Of a stretch of DNA of 35,395 bases, positions 7,245-14,991 are shown in pieces. The translations under genes were made by a program, and so were the position numbers. The notes beneath the pieces were generated by a model, which saw nothing but the letters and a program-made list of their open reading frames with translations, had not been told where the DNA came from and made no database searches. Positions within the stretch are counted from its first letter, which is position 1. Every line of letters starts with the position of its first letter. This DNA is from Epsilonproteobacteria bacterium (ex Lamellibrachia satsuma). GTDB taxonomy: Bacteria > Campylobacterota > Campylobacteria > Campylobacterales > Sulfurovaceae. The stretch is from NCBI GenBank assembly GCA_003934925.1, contig JQIX01000049.1, positions 1-35,395 of the forward strand, read 5' to 3'.

Positions 7245-9272
7245 CTATATAAACCAGTTTTTACTGTAATCATTGAGGCACACTTCTATTTCACCAAAGA
7301 TCGGCACAAATTCACTGCTATTTTGCTTATCTGTGATTTCCAGCTGAAGATGAAGATTGCTTTTTTTCCGACAGTATTTTTTGTCTATGGAGAATTCTAC
7401 CACATCTTTGCATACCAATATTAAACCGTCCTGCTGATAGTGGGTGGCTACAGGCAGAACAATGGCATCAGGCGATTCTTTGAAATGTAATTTTATCTCT
7501 TTGTACGTTTTCAGGAACTGCTTCATATTCACATCAAGCCTGAAATACATAAATGTTTCATTTTCTCCGTAATAGAGTTTTTGCACGATCCTTTTTGCGC
7601 CGTCCATGGTAGAAAAGACTTTGCTCTCATCGATCATACCGGCACCAAGCCACTCATAAAATGAACTCTCTTTGCCATCAATTTCTACAGATAACGGGAA
7701 TTGCGGTTTAACCTGGCTTAAAAAAGCGTTCCGTTTATTGAAAATATTAAGATAAAGGTTAGAAGGTACAGGTATACGGCACAGTTCATAGATCGCTATA
7801 AGGTGCGAACGGAAAAGGGTGTCGAACTCTTCAAGGAAATCACTGAAATGATCTTCTCCGTACCACCAGAACCAGTCCGAGCATTCACTGGCTAAAAAGT
7901 GTTCATCCACCAATGCGCGGGTCTTTTGGTCGAGTCTACGGTACGAAGCAGCAGTCTCTTTTTTTGTCTGGTAGATCAGCTCCCACGCCCTGTTCTTTTC
8001 ACTCTGCCCTACCCAGGTATCAAAGGTACCATATATCCAGCTGCCCGGATGCAGGGAGCTTAGCTCCCGTCTCTTTTCTTTAGCTGCTTCATCAAATCTC
8101 TGCATGGAAACAGTCCGGCTTTTATTGACAGCATCGTACAGCTTCAGGAAAAAATCCATGGCATTGTTCCGGTAGAATTCCCAGGCATTCTCCCCGTCGA
8201 CGACAACAAAAACATTGGCATCCTGATTTTGCTGTCCGATCTCATCCAATCGTTTCATAAAGTCTTCTACGGCATCTTTCTCCTTCATAAAACGATAACG
8301 AAACCCTATGCTGTCACTCAGTGCATGGTCCCGAAAAGCAATAAAAACACTATCATATTCATACCGCTGATAACAGAGCTTTCTTTCATTGCTTTTGAAT
8401 GTTTTCAACAGGATCGCTTCATCTGTTGCAACCCACTGAATACCTCTTTCCCTGTAAAGGTGCAGACTTTTTTCATCCACTGCCCCTTCAGCCGGCCACA
8501 GACCGGTAGGCTTCTGCCCAAACACTTCTACATAGAGTTCGATGGCTTTGTCCACCTGCTTGCGTGCATCCTCTTCCAGAGAAAGAGGATTTTGAGGCAG
8601 TACGGTCCTTGGATTTGAGGCTATTGCCGTCTGCATGTCGATAAGAAGCGGAAGAATCGGATGGTTGTAGGGCGTAGTAGAGAGTGAGATCTGACCGCTC
8701 TGCAAAAGGGTTGCATAAAAAGGCAGGATCTGTGGGATGAATTCCAACAGTGCATCGAGAAGTTCCACTTTGTCACTCTGTATATATGGTGTTTCTTTTC
8801 CGATCAACATCTGTACAACCGTACTGTTCTGTCTCAGATAATTGCCGCACCACGACAGCAGGAACAAAACTTCAAGGTCTATCAGTTCATCCTCGTTAAA
8901 ATTCTCATTATGATACAGTGCAGCATATCTTTTAAGCGGTTTGGCCATCGTATCGAATGGGGTAGATTTACATATTTTTATCAGATATTTTTTTTCTTCT
9001 TCTTTCAGCCTCGATACTTCCCGGATCCAAATCATAAGAAATTTATCTTTTTCATAGCCATATGCTTCATAAAGTTTGATCTGCTTTATCAGGGTCGGGG
9101 TAAGGTTGAAAGTCGCTTTCAGTCTCGGAAACCTAGACAGCAGCCAGGGCATTTCATAATAGTCCTTGATCGCGTGCAAAAAAACCCACGGCATACACAT
9201 AATACCGTTTTCATCCACATAGTTCGGCTGATGCATATGCCAGAGAAATGAGAGTTTCAGACTCACATCCAC
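7245..9272 (-). CDS. GH57 alpha-amylase/amylopullulanase-like glycoside hydrolase
   Basis: A 675-residue GH57 protein, different from the glucanotransferase next to it. Seen: WHMHQPNYVD at residues 11-20, GLWPAEGAVDE with the likely nucleophile E262, a WVATDEAIL segment, and VVVDGENAWE with the likely acid/base D359. These match the amylase/amylopullulanase-like branch whose members carry WPAEG and DGENAWE motifs. No signal peptide is visible, so it should act on intracellular glucan. The start is a GTG: either 9272 or the in-phase GTG at 9266, which forms a GTGA overlap with the upstream stop. Its stop is 8 nt before the second GH57 gene. Whether it cleaves alpha-1,4 bonds, alpha-1,6 bonds or both cannot be decided here. 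Confidence 0.88.
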   Translation of the reverse strand: MDVSLKLSFLWHMHQPNYVDENGIMCMPWVFLHAIKDYYEMPWLLSRFPRLKATFNLTPTLIKQIKLYEAYGYEKDKFLMIWIREVSRLKEEEKKYLIKICKSTPFDTMAKPLKRYAALYHNENFNEDELIDLEVLFLLSWCGNYLRQNSTVVQMLIGKETPYIQSDKVELLDALLEFIPQILPFYATLLQSGQISLSTTPYNHPILPLLIDMQTAIASNPRTVLPQNPLSLEEDARKQVDKAIELYVEVFGQKPTGLWPAEGAVDEKSLHLYRERGIQWVATDEAILLKTFKSNERKLCYQRYEYDSVFIAFRDHALSDSIGFRYRFMKEKDAVEDFMKRLDEIGQQNQDANVFVVVDGENAWEFYRNNAMDFFLKLYDAVNKSRTVSMQRFDEAAKEKRRELSSLHPGSWIYGTFDTWVGQSEKNRAWELIYQTKKETAASYRRLDQKTRALVDEHFLASECSDWFWWYGEDHFSDFLEEFDTLFRSHLIAIYELCRIPVPSNLYLNIFNKRNAFLSQVKPQFPLSVEIDGKESSFYEWLGAGMIDESKVFSTMDGAKRIVQKLYYGENETFMYFRLDVNMKQFLKTYKEIKLHFKESPDAIVLPVATHYQQDGLILVCKDVVEFSIDKKYCRKKSNLHLQLEITDKQNSSEFVPIFGEIEVCLNDYSKNWFI

Positions 9273-11290
9273 TCTTTGATATTTTCTTCGTATCTCGATA
9301 CCAGAGCCTCTCCACTTTTTTTGCTTTTTGCCTGCACGTACAGATGCAGCAGGTCTTCGACTTGATCGGGGATCATCAGGATCCAGTCGGTATCATTTTC
9401 CCATATCTTTACCCCATCGACTGTAGAAGATCTTTTGTCTTTTGCCTCCTGAAAAAAGTGTTTCATCATCTTTCCCTTTTGGGACTGGGAACACTCTATT
9501 TTGATATGCTTATAATAAAATGCTTCAAATTTTTTGGAAATATCCGAAATTTTCACATTATGGCGGGAAAGCATCTCCATGATCTTCAAACTAGCATATA
9601 CCGCATCCCTGTGCAAAGAAAATTCAGTAAAGGAAAAATTGCCGCCGATAGTCGCGATGAGATCATACTTGCTTAGTCTATCCGCCTTGAAGTTGGCATA
9701 TTTACCTCTTTCTATCAAAAGATTTTCAAACATTTCATCCGTCAGATCCGGTGCCCAGGTAGGCAGGAATACACTGAGCTTTTTATCTTTTGCTTCAAGA
9801 TCTAAAAGCGAAAGTACAACAAAAAGTCCTTTTATTTTATTGAGAACTTCTCCGTCATCACTGACAATACCAAGCTGCTGGCCATTCGGATACATTAAAA
9901 AGCCAACGTTGAATTTCAGATTTCTGACAATCGCAGAGACATCCTCTTTTGATCTTTTCTCAACATGTGCCATATTTGCCATTTTATGGTAGTCTGTATA
10001 GCTGTTCAATATAATATTCTCTATCTGCAGCTCAGACATGATTTCTGGAAAAATATCTTTGGTACCGCCGTACATCAGATCTACGGCAACTCTAAATCCG
10101 CGGGTTTTGATGATCCTGTGATCGATCGATGTTTCTACCGCATTTTTATAAGTAATACATTCTTCCATATAAGGCATATGATTTTCTTTTATTCTCCCGA
10201 TCTTATTGTAGTCGACTCTGCGGTATTTTTGCTGGAAAAAAGCTTTTTCGACAGATTTTGCCATCTCATTGTCTATACGCAGTCCTTCTTCGCTGAAAAA
10301 AGTAAATTCTATACTTGTAGGATCGAAAATATTTTGTCTGAAATAGACCCCTGCAATCAGCTCATTTTTCATACTGAGATTGTATCTGACTACTGCCGGA
10401 GGCATCGCTTTGAGATCCAGAACATTGATTCCGCCGGAGAGTATACCTCCCAGAAAAGCCCTTTTAAGCATTCTTGCGCTTTTACTATGGTCTCTTCCCA
10501 CAATGACCGTACTCCCCAAAGGGAGGTTGGCTGCAAATGATTCCGCAAGCTGACAGGCCATTTCACACGATATTTCAATATTGCTCTTCCCTATCACCCT
10601 GCCATTCTCAAAAATAGAGTTTTTATATTTGTTCCCCCAGATGACATTGTTGTTCACAATGGATGCAGGTTCTATGGTTTTGTACGGCCATACAGTGACA
10701 TCCTGGTCAAATACTGCCAGTTTGCCAATATCACATCCTTCTGCCAAAATAACACCGGCTTTTGCACTGACCATATCACCTATCACATTATCATTGCAAA
10801 TGATGCTATTATCCAGTATACATTTTTTACCTATGGTGATGTCATGCCATAAAACAGTGTTTCTTATTTTTGTTTCAGGCATGATCGTCACATTATCCCC
10901 TATGGAAACATCGTGAAGCCGTACATTTTTTCCTATTTTTACATTGGAACCGATGATCACCGTATCGATGATCTCTACTGATGCATCGATCTTACTCTCT
11001 CCGCTCAGATACAGCACACCATCCGGATATTCTATTCTTTTGCCCGGAAAACTGACATCGATCTTATGTTTGAATATATCACCATATACTTCTCTGTAAC
11101 TGTCAGGATTCCCCACATCACGCCAATATCCTCTGGCATCATAGGACATCAACTCAATCCCCTTACTCATCAGCAAAGGAAAAAGATCTTTTGCAAAGTC
11201 AAAACTGTCTTCTCCCGGTATTGATAGTGTCACTGAATACTTCTCCCCAGCTTGGTTTTTCCAAAAATTTTTCAATTTTCCCGTTTTCAT
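9263..11290 (-). CDS. C-terminal part of fused nucleotidyltransferase/phosphomannomutase-like protein (broken gene)
   Basis: This frame holds the end of an NTP-transferase domain ([31 protein letters not shown]), a left-handed beta-helix of hexapeptide repeats (about residues 75-200), and a phosphohexomutase-like fold to residue 675. The first about 23 residues are out-of-frame read-through, and the annotated ATG is probably not a natural start. The natural gene would begin at 11738; see the next entry. The mutase part is degenerate: the phosphoserine loop (TASHNP in active enzymes) is replaced by YFRQNIFDP, and the metal loop DGDxDR by YPNGQQLG. Comparable losses are typical of the cyanobacterial-type ManC-PMM fusions, so this part may be structural or regulatory. 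The protein may form GDP-, ADP- or UDP-sugars. Confidence 0.8.
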   Translation of the reverse strand: MKTGKLKNFWKNQAGEKYSVTLSIPGEDSFDFAKDLFPLLMSKGIELMSYDARGYWRDVGNPDSYREVYGDIFKHKIDVSFPGKRIEYPDGVLYLSGESKIDASVEIIDTVIIGSNVKIGKNVRLHDVSIGDNVTIMPETKIRNTVLWHDITIGKKCILDNSIICNDNVIGDMVSAKAGVILAEGCDIGKLAVFDQDVTVWPYKTIEPASIVNNNVIWGNKYKNSIFENGRVIGKSNIEISCEMACQLAESFAANLPLGSTVIVGRDHSKSARMLKRAFLGGILSGGINVLDLKAMPPAVVRYNLSMKNELIAGVYFRQNIFDPTSIEFTFFSEEGLRIDNEMAKSVEKAFFQQKYRRVDYNKIGRIKENHMPYMEECITYKNAVETSIDHRIIKTRGFRVAVDLMYGGTKDIFPEIMSELQIENIILNSYTDYHKMANMAHVEKRSKEDVSAIVRNLKFNVGFLMYPNGQQLGIVSDDGEVLNKIKGLFVVLSLLDLEAKDKKLSVFLPTWAPDLTDEMFENLLIERGKYANFKADRLSKYDLIATIGGNFSFTEFSLHRDAVYASLKIMEMLSRHNVKISDISKKFEAFYYKHIKIECSQSQKGKMMKHFFQEAKDKRSSTVDGVKIWENDTDWILMIPDQVEDLLHLYVQAKSKKSGEALVSRYEENIKEWM

Positions 11291-11738
11291 CGGTGATTAC
11301 CACACCGAACTGCAGCGGGTTTTCTACAGAAGTGAGCGTAATTGTCAATTTGGAGTCAATGGAAAAATGGTGCTGGATGATCTTTTCAAAATCAAAATCA
11401 CTGACGAGATCACCGCTGACTATAATAAAAGTCGTATCTAAAAATTCTTTCGCTGCTCTCACAGCTCCTGCTGTTCCAAAGTCTTCTTCCGGCAGCACAT
11501 ACTCGATTTTCGCACCGATCCTGCTGCCGTCTCCAAAATGATTTTTAATGATTTCCGGTTTGAAATAGAGCAGAACAATAATTTCAGTAATACCGATATC
11601 CACCAGTTTTCTCATAGTATGTTCCATCATAGGGACATTGCATATAGGCAACATAGGCTTCGGCATAGAGTGTGTAAGAGGCTGTATCCTGGTCCCGAAC
11701 CCGCCTGCCATCATGACTGCTTTGATCTTTTTGGGCAT
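11199..11738 (-). CDS. N-terminal NTP-transferase part of the fused sugar nucleotidyltransferase (broken gene)
   Basis: A 179-residue frame with a clear sugar-1-phosphate nucleotidyltransferase start: [20 protein letters not shown] and KPM (nucleotide-binding loop and Lys), GTAGAV, and the metal Asp in VSGDLVSD (D110). It follows a normal family sequence up to SDTINTG at residue 175, then ends at RRQF. The family would continue with an IYVLEPE-like strand and then an IPGE-like segment; IPGEDSF is found immediately downstream in another frame. A deletion is therefore inferred, as described in the findings. The start ATG has AAAAAGGATAAATA upstream and is 12 nt after the CBM48 gene. A truncated domain of this length is unlikely to be active. 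With the lost strand restored, the whole protein would be about 838 residues. Confidence 0.85.
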   Translation of the reverse strand: MPKKIKAVMMAGGFGTRIQPLTHSMPKPMLPICNVPMMEHTMRKLVDIGITEIIVLLYFKPEIIKNHFGDGSRIGAKIEYVLPEEDFGTAGAVRAAKEFLDTTFIIVSGDLVSDFDFEKIIQHHFSIDSKLTITLTSVENPLQFGVVITDENGKIEKFLEKPSWGEVFSDTINTGRRQF

Positions 11739-11750
11739 TATTTATCCTTT

Positions 11751-12032
11751 TTATATGTCTATTACGGAATTCATACTGCCGAACACATTTTCTGTCTGCA
11801 TAGCATCGACATCATTCACCCATTCGCTTCCATTGAGCAAATATTTAAATTCATACATTTGATCCAGAGGCAAAACCTTGGTAATATAAAAACTGCCGTC
11901 TTTTTTCTGTTTCATCTTCTCTTTTTTCCAGTCATTCCAGGAACCAATTATCTCAACGTACTCATGTTCTGTTTCAGGCACCACTGTAAATGTCACCCAG
12001 ACTTTTTTTTCATTTTTTTTGATTTTAAGCAT
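11751..12032 (-). CDS. Standalone CBM48/AMPK-type glycogen-binding domain protein
   Basis: A 93-residue protein made of one carbohydrate-binding module of the E-set type. Seen: VWVTFTV, VEIIGSWNDWKKEKM, a YEFKYLLNGSEWVND segment with the usual aromatic positions, and NVFGSMNSV near the end. This order matches CBM48 and the AMPK beta-subunit glycogen-binding domain. No catalytic domain is attached. The start at 12032 is chosen because AAAGGAG lies at ideal spacing and it overlaps the pgi stop by 8 nt, like its neighbours; the frame is also open to an ATG at 12065 deep inside pgi, which lacks such a site. It could tether enzymes of this operon to the glycogen particle; this is inference. Confidence 0.82.
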   Translation of the reverse strand: MLKIKKNEKKVWVTFTVVPETEHEYVEIIGSWNDWKKEKMKQKKDGSFYITKVLPLDQMYEFKYLLNGSEWVNDVDAMQTENVFGSMNSVIDI

Positions 12033-13320
12033 TCTGTCTCCTTTCTTCATCTGTTTGCTCTTCACTTTGAAATTTCTTCACCAATATTTTTTTACCAAGC
12101 TCGACACCGGGCTGATCGTAAGTATCGATATTCATCATAATACCACAGGCCGAAGTCAGCATCTCATAATACATAATAAGTTCACCGATATTCTCTTCAT
12201 TCATATTATCCAGGACGATCATATCGACCGGTATGTTTTTTGCCATCAGACTCTCTTTGGTCGCATCACACTCTATATCTATAAGCTCGTTGAAGGTATG
12301 CATGTTGATATAATCGACTTTTTCAATATGCTTTAATGATATGTCCGGTATTTTCAGATTGGTTTCGAAATTTTCTATCTTTACGAATGTAACGGTTTTG
12401 TCCCTCAGTCCGTCAATGATAAGCTGTAAAAAAGAGTGCTGGTCAACCGAACCTATATGGCCAACCGGTGTCAATCCTGTATGTCTGCCGTTCTCGGCTA
12501 TTTTTCCAAGCGATTCACCCCAAAGCTGTACAAACCATTTTGTAAAGTTCTCCAGACTGTCAGCGTACGAGAAAAGTACCGTGACAGGGTAATCGTTGCG
12601 GTAATGTGTCAGAAAACTGGCTTTTCTGAGCAGATGCTCCTCTCCTCCCTCAAAAAAACTTTTGGAAAAATGCTCTGCCCCCTTGAGTATAGCTTGTACA
12701 TCATAACCTGCAAGCATCAGAGGTACAATCCCTACACTGCTTAGAACAGAAAAACGGCCTCCCACATTGGTAGGGATATTAAAGCTTTTAATACCGTAAA
12801 AATCTGCAAACTGGTCAAGGGGTGAATTTTTGTCCGTGATCACCATAATTCTTTGGGTATCTCTGCCTTGAAGATCCAGGTCAAAATGATCGATAACAGC
12901 TTTAAAAATAGAAGTGGTCTCTATGGTGGAACCGGATTTTGAAACTACGATAAAAAGTGTTTTGTCTCTATCGATCCCGGCAAATTGTTTGAGTAGCGTT
13001 ACCGGGTCCGGATTTTCAAGAAAGAGAATGCTTTTTGCATCTGTATATCTGCTTTCAAGTGCAGAGCGTACTGCTTTGGTACCCAAAGATGAACCACCGA
13101 TCCCCAGAACTGCAATAGTTTCAAGAGTATTGAAAAAGTCAGGCTCACGGTCTATATATGCTTCCAGCTCTTTTATGATCACTTTTGAATCTTCAGGAAG
13201 GGTATAGTACCCGCTGACCCCTTCTTTTACTTCTTTCTCGATGGCATGGAACACATCCATCATCTCTACTGAGCCGGGTTCATCCCTTTGCACGCTAAAA
13301 TCTTTTTCATACGTAATCAT
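12025..13320 (-). CDS. pgi: Glucose-6-phosphate isomerase
   Basis: A 431-residue phosphoglucose isomerase of the shorter bacterial type (E. coli Pgi is about 549). Seen: VLGIGGSSLGTKAV, the sugar-phosphate-binding motif VVSKSGSTIETT, the family signature around NVGGRFSVLSSVG, and GHIGSVDQHSFLQL in the C-terminal half. It interconverts fructose-6-phosphate and glucose-6-phosphate in the cytosol. In this operon it connects gluconeogenesis to Pgm and glucan synthesis. The ATG is 22 nt after the pgm stop with GAGGGAGC upstream. The stop overlaps the CBM48 gene by 8 nt. No damage is visible. Confidence 0.95.
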   Translation of the reverse strand: MITYEKDFSVQRDEPGSVEMMDVFHAIEKEVKEGVSGYYTLPEDSKVIIKELEAYIDREPDFFNTLETIAVLGIGGSSLGTKAVRSALESRYTDAKSILFLENPDPVTLLKQFAGIDRDKTLFIVVSKSGSTIETTSIFKAVIDHFDLDLQGRDTQRIMVITDKNSPLDQFADFYGIKSFNIPTNVGGRFSVLSSVGIVPLMLAGYDVQAILKGAEHFSKSFFEGGEEHLLRKASFLTHYRNDYPVTVLFSYADSLENFTKWFVQLWGESLGKIAENGRHTGLTPVGHIGSVDQHSFLQLIIDGLRDKTVTFVKIENFETNLKIPDISLKHIEKVDYINMHTFNELIDIECDATKESLMAKNIPVDMIVLDNMNEENIGELIMYYEMLTSACGIMMNIDTYDQPGVELGKKILVKKFQSEEQTDEERRQNA

Positions 13321-13342
13321 ACAGCTCCCTCCCTTTTTTCGT

Positions 13343-14989
13343 TTAATTCGTTATTGCATCAACGATCTCTTTTGCCTCTTTCTGCAGTGCCTTTAAATGC
13401 TCAGGAGAGAGAAAACTTTCAGCATATATCTTGTAAATGTCTTCTGTACCTGACGGTCTGAGCGCAACCCATCCGTTTTCTGTAACAATCTTCACTCCGC
13501 CGATATCGGCATCATTTCCCGGTGCTTTGGCATAGATACATTTTATCTTTTCTCCTGCAAGAATATCTTGATGTATATCATGGGGTTTGATATTTTTCAG
13601 TTTTTCTTTCTCTGCTTTGCTTGCCGGAGCATCTATTCTTTCATAATACGCTTTGCCGAACTTTTGTTCAAAACCGGCATAGATCAGTGCCGGATCCTTT
13701 TTTTCTTTCGCCAAAATCTCCGCAGCAAGAAGGTTCAAAATAATACCGTCTTTGTCCGTTGTCCAGACACTTCCGTCAAATCGAAGGAACGAAGCACCCG
13801 CACTCTCTTCTCCGCCAAAACCGATTTCACCGTCCATCAGTCCGGCTGCAAACCATTTAAAACCGACCGGCACTTCATATACCGTCTTGTTGAGAGATTG
13901 CGCGACCCTGTCTATCATGGAACTGGAAACCAGCGTTTTGCCTATTTTCAGATCTTCACGCCAGTTCTTTCTCGATGTGTAGAGATACCATATCGCCACG
14001 CTCAGATAATGGTTCGGGTTCATCAGCCCGCCTTTGGGCGTGACGATACCATGCCTGTCCGAATCCACATCGTTGGCAAACGCAATGTCATATCTGTCTT
14101 TGAGCTCGATCAGCCCTGCCATGGCATAGGGTGAAGAGCAGTCCATGCGTATCTTTCCGTCATGGTCCAGATGCATAAAAGAAAAAGTCGGATCCACATA
14201 GGGGTCGAGTATATCCATACCAATCCCGTACATTTCATTGATCTTTTGGTAGACAGCAATACTGGCTCCGCCGAGAGGATTTACTCCTATCCTGAGACCA
14301 GCCTTTTTGATGGCATCCATATCGATGATCTCTTTGAGCGCAGCGACATAGGGGGTCATAAAATCATATGCAGTGATATAGCCCGAACGCATGGCTTCTT
14401 TCAAGGTACACAACTTCACCTCTTTTAAGCCGTTCTCCAATATCTCATTGGCTCTTTTTTCTATCTGTGAAGTGACATCCGTATCTGCCGGACCGCCGTT
14501 GGGTGGGTTGTACTTGTATCCTCCATCAGCCGGTGGATTGTGTGAGGGGGTGATGACAATACCGTCACAAATACTGCCGCCTTTTTTATTGGCTTCGATA
14601 ATGGCAAAGGAAACAAGCGGTGTCGGGGTATAGCCGTCATCTTTGGCAATACATATGCTAACTTTGTTGGCAGCAAAGACTTCTATGGCCGTCAGCTGAG
14701 CGGGGGTGGAAAGCGCATGTGTATCTTTGCCTATGAACAAAGTACCATCGATCCCCTTTGCATTCCTGTAGTCACAGATCGCCTGGCTTATAGCTTTGAC
14801 ATGGGCTTCATTGAAACTTTTTTTGTAAGCACTGCCCCGGTGCCCGGATGTTCCGAAAGCAACCCGCTGTTCCGTCTGCTCAATGTCGGGAGCAAGCGTG
14901 TAGTATGCACTGATCAGTTTGGGAATATTTTCAAGCTGACCTTTGGGAACTTTCTGTCCTGCCAATGCACTCAGATTTGATTTTGACAT
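13343..14989 (-). CDS. pgm: Phosphoglucomutase, alpha-D-glucose-specific
   Basis: A 548-residue phosphoglucomutase of the Pgm/TIGR01132 type. It interconverts glucose-6-phosphate and glucose-1-phosphate, the entry and exit metabolite for glycogen. Seen: FGTSGHRGSAYKKSFNE near the N-terminus, the phosphoserine loop ITPSHNPPADGGYKYNPP with S149, the metal loop NDVDSDRHG, the sugar-specificity segment GGEESAGASF, and the phosphate-binding RPSGTEDIYKIYAESF at the C-terminus. The frame is open further to an ATG at 15112 inside glgP, but the start is set at 14989 because AAGGAG lies just before it and the protein there matches the family N-terminus. It begins 2 nt after the glgP stop. All catalytic motifs are intact, unlike those of the fused mutase-like protein downstream. 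Confidence 0.95.
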   Translation of the reverse strand: MSKSNLSALAGQKVPKGQLENIPKLISAYYTLAPDIEQTEQRVAFGTSGHRGSAYKKSFNEAHVKAISQAICDYRNAKGIDGTLFIGKDTHALSTPAQLTAIEVFAANKVSICIAKDDGYTPTPLVSFAIIEANKKGGSICDGIVITPSHNPPADGGYKYNPPNGGPADTDVTSQIEKRANEILENGLKEVKLCTLKEAMRSGYITAYDFMTPYVAALKEIIDMDAIKKAGLRIGVNPLGGASIAVYQKINEMYGIGMDILDPYVDPTFSFMHLDHDGKIRMDCSSPYAMAGLIELKDRYDIAFANDVDSDRHGIVTPKGGLMNPNHYLSVAIWYLYTSRKNWREDLKIGKTLVSSSMIDRVAQSLNKTVYEVPVGFKWFAAGLMDGEIGFGGEESAGASFLRFDGSVWTTDKDGIILNLLAAEILAKEKKDPALIYAGFEQKFGKAYYERIDAPASKAEKEKLKNIKPHDIHQDILAGEKIKCIYAKAPGNDADIGGVKIVTENGWVALRPSGTEDIYKIYAESFLSPEHLKALQKEAKEIVDAITN

Positions 14990-14991
14990 AT

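Noticed and set aside
6460-7269. A 269-codon plus-strand open frame
   Set aside because: Antisense to the GH57 glucanotransferase whose catalytic motifs are clear.
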